In this document: positions 13,617 to 16,193 of the stretch, one piece after another
Layout: the number at the start of each line of letters is the position of its first letter
Position numbering within the stretch: position 1 is the stretch's first letter
Source: Chloroflexia bacterium
Lineage (GTDB): Bacteria; Chloroflexota; Chloroflexia; Thermomicrobiales; CFX8
Reading direction: 5' to 3'
DNA length: 16,193 bases
Assembly: GCA_013696045.1 (NCBI GenBank)
Contig: JACCZH010000548.1
Coordinates: 1 to 16,193 of the forward strand
Notes under the pieces: model-generated
What the model saw: only the letters and a program-made list of their open reading frames with translations
What the model was told of the DNA's origin: nothing
Databases searched by the model: none
Program-made: the position numbers and the translations under genes

Positions 13617-16130
13617 TTGGTGGATGAACAGAACGTTCCTATTGAAATCGAGCCTGAATTCGCGAATCCAGACGAGATATCGCCAGCAGGGGATTCAGAC
13701 CGGCGGGTGCTCCCGGTGCTGCCGTTGCGCGGCACGGTTGTGCTTCCGCTTACCGTTGTGCCGCTTGCGGCCGCTCAACCTCGCTCTCTCAGACTGATTG
13801 ACGCCGTGGCATCGGGAGACCGGACCGTGGTGCTGGTCATGCAAAACGATCCAGAGTCTGATGGCGCCGGTCCGGGTGAAACCCGCGAGATTGGCACGCT
13901 CGCAACGATTCATCAGATGATGCGCGTTCCAGACGGGTCGGTGCGTTTGGCCGTCCAGGGACTCAAACGAGTGAAGATCGCCGAGTGGGTGGCTGAAGAG
14001 CCATATCTGACCGCGGTGATCGAAGATCATGATGAGCACCATGACGACGAAGAAAACATTGAAACTGAAGCGCTTATGCGCTCGACCACCGAGCTCTTTC
14101 AGCGTTTGGTCAGCCTCGTGTCAAACCTGCCTGATGAGCTTGTCACGGCCGCTGTGAATATCGATGACCCACTGCAGCTTGTCTATCTGATCGCAACGAA
14201 CCTGCGCATGGATCCCGAAGAGCGGCAGAAACTGCTTGAATACGACACTGTGCGTGAGAAGCTGCAAGAGATCTCGACATTCATGACCAAGGAGCTTGAC
14301 CTTCTTGAGCTGGGTAAGAAGATTCAGGGCGAGGTTCAAGAAGAGGTTGGACGTACTCAGCGCGAGTACTACCTGCGCGAGCAACTCAAGGCGATCCAGC
14401 GCGAGCTTGGCGAGTCCGACGGCCAGGAGGCCGAGGTCGAAGAGTTGCGTCAGAAGATAGATTCTTCCGGGATGCCTGAGGAACCGGATCGCGAAGCTCG
14501 TCGCGAGCTGGACCGGCTGTCGAAACTACCGCCTGCGGCGGCTGAGTATGGAGTTATCAAGACCTATCTCGACTGGCTTACCTCCTTGCCGTGGCAGACA
14601 TCAACCGAAGACACCATTGATGTCAAACGAGCTCGTGAGATCCTCGATCGAGACCACTGGGACATGGAAAAGCCTAAGGACCGCATTCTGGAATATCTGG
14701 CGGTTCGCCGCTTGCGACAAGCTCGTGTTGAAGCCGGTGAGGAAATCGCCGGTCGCGAGCCGATTCTGTGTTTCGTGGGGCCTCCAGGTGTTGGTAAGAC
14801 ATCGCTGGCCCAGGGCATCGCTGAGGCATTGGGCCGGGAATTCACCCGCATGTCGCTCGGGGGCGTCCGCGATGAAGCCGAGATTCGCGGACACCGGCGC
14901 ACATATATTGGCGCAATGCCGGGCCGGATTATTCAGGCTATCCGGCGTGCCGGCGCAAACGACCCGGTGTTCGTGCTTGATGAGGTTGACAAGATGGGCA
15001 ACGACTGGCGTGGCGATCCTTCGTCCGCGTTGCTTGAGGTGCTGGATCCCGAGCAGAATGATACGTTCCGTGACCACTATCTGGACGTACCATTCGACCT
15101 CAGCAAGGTTATGTTTGTAACGACCGCGAATCTGCTTGATCCAATTCCGGCTCCGCTGCGGGACCGGATGGAGATTATCCAGCTGTCGGGTTATACCGAC
15201 GACGAGAAGCTCAACATTGCCAAGCGCTATCTGGTGCCGAAGCAGATGAAATCGCATGCGCTCACGGTAGATGAGATTGCCTGGGACGACGACGCAATTC
15301 TGGCAATCATCCAGCACTACACCCGCGAGAGCGGCGTCCGCAACCTGGAGCGGGAGATTGGATCCGTCTGCCGCAAGCTGGCGACACGCCTGGCATCTGA
15401 CGAAGAGTTGCCGGACGTGGTCACTCGCGAAGAGGTGCGCGAGTACCTGGGGCGGCCACGCTACTTCTTCGAAGAGCTGGCAACCCGCACATCCAATCCC
15501 GGTGTGGCGATCGGTGTCGGCGTGACCGCGGTTGGTGGCGACATCATGTTTATCGAGACAAGCCAGTATGGCGGCCGTGGCGGGCTGACGATCACTGGAC
15601 AGCTTGGCGACGTGATGCGGGAGTCAGCACAAGCAGCGATGTCGTTCGTGCGAGCGCGGGCGGGTGACCTCGGTATCGACCCGGATGTGTTTAAGGACAT
15701 CGACATCCATGTGCACGTGCCGGCTGGGGCAACTCCGAAAGATGGACCGTCAGCTGGTGTAGCGCTCACGACGGCGCTGGTTTCGTTATTGACCGGTATC
15801 GCGGCTCGTGATGATGTTGCCATGACTGGTGAGATCACCCTGCGTGGTCAGGTGCTGCCAGTCGGCGGCATCAAGGAGAAGGCGTTGGCGGCGCAGCGGG
15901 CTGGCGTGACAACGTTCATTATCCCCCGGCGCAATGAGGTCGATCTTGATGACCTGCCGGAAAACCTGGTGAACGAGCTGAACATCGTTCTGGTCGAAAC
16001 CATTGACGAAGCGCTGGAAGTTGCCCTTCCAGACGAGTTCTCGGTTCAGCGGGAGACTCGTCAGGAAGCGCCCAAGGCTTCGCGCTCGTCTGAGCGCCAC
16101 GATAAGGTGGCTGCCAAGTCGGCGGACTAG
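13617..16130 (+). CDS. lon: ATP-dependent protease Lon (LonA)
   Basis: Lon is a cytoplasmic hexameric AAA+ serine protease that degrades misfolded and regulatory proteins. All LonA parts are present in 837 residues: the N-terminal substrate-binding domain opening with LPVLPLRGTVVLP (from about 32), a coiled-coil region around 210-270 rich in Glu, Lys and Gln, the Walker A motif GPPGVGKT (388-395), Walker B VLDEVDK (D455, E456), and the protease domain with catalytic serine S712 in KDGPSAG and lysine K755 in the GGIKEK segment. The last 30 residues are a charged, probably disordered tail. The start is TTG at 13617 or GTG at 13620; both lie 7-10 bases after AAAGGAG, so the choice changes only one residue. 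There is no clear separate promoter in the 77-base gap, so it may be transcribed with hsp20. It ends in a strong terminator. Confidence 0.97.
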   Translation: MVDEQNVPIEIEPEFANPDEISPAGDSDRRVLPVLPLRGTVVLPLTVVPLAAAQPRSLRLIDAVASGDRTVVLVMQNDPESDGAGPGETREIGTLATIHQMMRVPDGSVRLAVQGLKRVKIAEWVAEEPYLTAVIEDHDEHHDDEENIETEALMRSTTELFQRLVSLVSNLPDELVTAAVNIDDPLQLVYLIATNLRMDPEERQKLLEYDTVREKLQEISTFMTKELDLLELGKKIQGEVQEEVGRTQREYYLREQLKAIQRELGESDGQEAEVEELRQKIDSSGMPEEPDREARRELDRLSKLPPAAAEYGVIKTYLDWLTSLPWQTSTEDTIDVKRAREILDRDHWDMEKPKDRILEYLAVRRLRQARVEAGEEIAGREPILCFVGPPGVGKTSLAQGIAEALGREFTRMSLGGVRDEAEIRGHRRTYIGAMPGRIIQAIRRAGANDPVFVLDEVDKMGNDWRGDPSSALLEVLDPEQNDTFRDHYLDVPFDLSKVMFVTTANLLDPIPAPLRDRMEIIQLSGYTDDEKLNIAKRYLVPKQMKSHALTVDEIAWDDDAILAIIQHYTRESGVRNLEREIGSVCRKLATRLASDEELPDVVTREEVREYLGRPRYFFEELATRTSNPGVAIGVGVTAVGGDIMFIETSQYGGRGGLTITGQLGDVMRESAQAAMSFVRARAGDLGIDPDVFKDIDIHVHVPAGATPKDGPSAGVALTTALVSLLTGIAARDDVAMTGEITLRGQVLPVGGIKEKALAAQRAGVTTFIIPRRNEVDLDDLPENLVNELNIVLVETIDEALEVALPDEFSVQRETRQEAPKASRSSERHDKVAAKSAD

Positions 16131-16160
16131 CGTCATTCTCTTAAAGTGACACAAAGGACA

Positions 16161-16193
16161 AACCGCCCGCGACACGAGTGTCGCGGGCGGTTT
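16161..16193 (+). terminator. Intrinsic terminator after lon
   Basis: AACCGCCCGCGACAC (16161-16175) is followed after two bases by its exact reverse complement (16178-16192), giving a GC-rich stem of about 14 base pairs with a 4-base loop, then TTT at the window edge. The thymine run probably continues past the edge. It lies 30 bases after the lon stop codon, as expected. The A/T symmetry (AA before, TTT after) means it could also serve a gene arriving from the right. Confidence 0.88.

Noticed and set aside
14601..15317. 238-codon open frame on the minus strand inside lon, and similar long antisense frames inside the pseudouridine synthase, glycerate kinase and nucleoside hydrolase genes (for example 2024-2692, 3003-3608, 6086-6826)
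   Set aside because: They are fully opposite genes with firm family motifs, show no motif of their own and are rich in residues typical of antisense GC-rich coding DNA.

Overview
This window is an ordinary-looking stretch of bacterial chromosome. It is GC-rich and densely coded, with eleven complete genes, one gene cut by the left edge, and no tRNA, rRNA, insertion sequence, phage or CRISPR array. Gene content suggests a bacterium with peptidoglycan, lipoproteins and long-chain polyprenyl lipids. A decaprenyl-phosphate phosphoribosyltransferase-like UbiA protein, an actinobacterial-type LspA catalytic spacing, a DUF4015-type secreted glycoside hydrolase, and frequent GTG/TTG starts point most toward Chloroflexota (Thermomicrobia-like), less likely Actinomycetota. 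This assignment is inference; no marker gene in the window settles it.

Layout. Positions 2-235: tail of radA (+), meeting murG (-, 232-1383) tail to tail with a 4-base overlap. From 1527 a rightward cluster runs lspA - RluA-family pseudouridine synthase - class II glycerate kinase, with ATGA stop/start overlaps at both junctions. It is followed by a thiamine-diphosphate enzyme of the acetolactate synthase superfamily and an inosine/uridine-type nucleoside hydrolase (4307-6964). Next comes a small protein that looks like a DnaC/IstB-type helicase-loader ATPase with degenerate nucleotide-binding motifs (7037-7627), convergent with a long-chain polyprenyl diphosphate synthase (-, 7640-8617). A divergent intergenic region (8618-8945) carries a good promoter for the synthase. 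Then, rightward: a membrane-anchored D,D-carboxypeptidase-like protein, a membrane-anchored three-repeat glycoside hydrolase, a UbiA-family membrane transferase, an Hsp20 small heat shock protein with a good promoter, and Lon protease ending in a strong intrinsic terminator at the window edge.

Functional themes: cell-envelope building (MurG, LspA, polyprenyl synthase, carboxypeptidase, glycoside hydrolase, UbiA-type transferase), a small carbon/nucleoside salvage group (glycerate kinase, ThDP enzyme, nucleoside hydrolase) and proteostasis (Hsp20, Lon).

I found no clear new multi-gene system. The observations most worth a second look are: the degenerate DnaC-like ATPase; a 13-14-residue internal duplication of the ribose-binding motif in the nucleoside hydrolase; a near-identical N-terminal 'SWW-SLIL' membrane-anchor module shared by the two adjacent secreted enzymes; interleaved inverted repeats in the lspA leader; and three short direct repeats ahead of the glycoside hydrolase gene.
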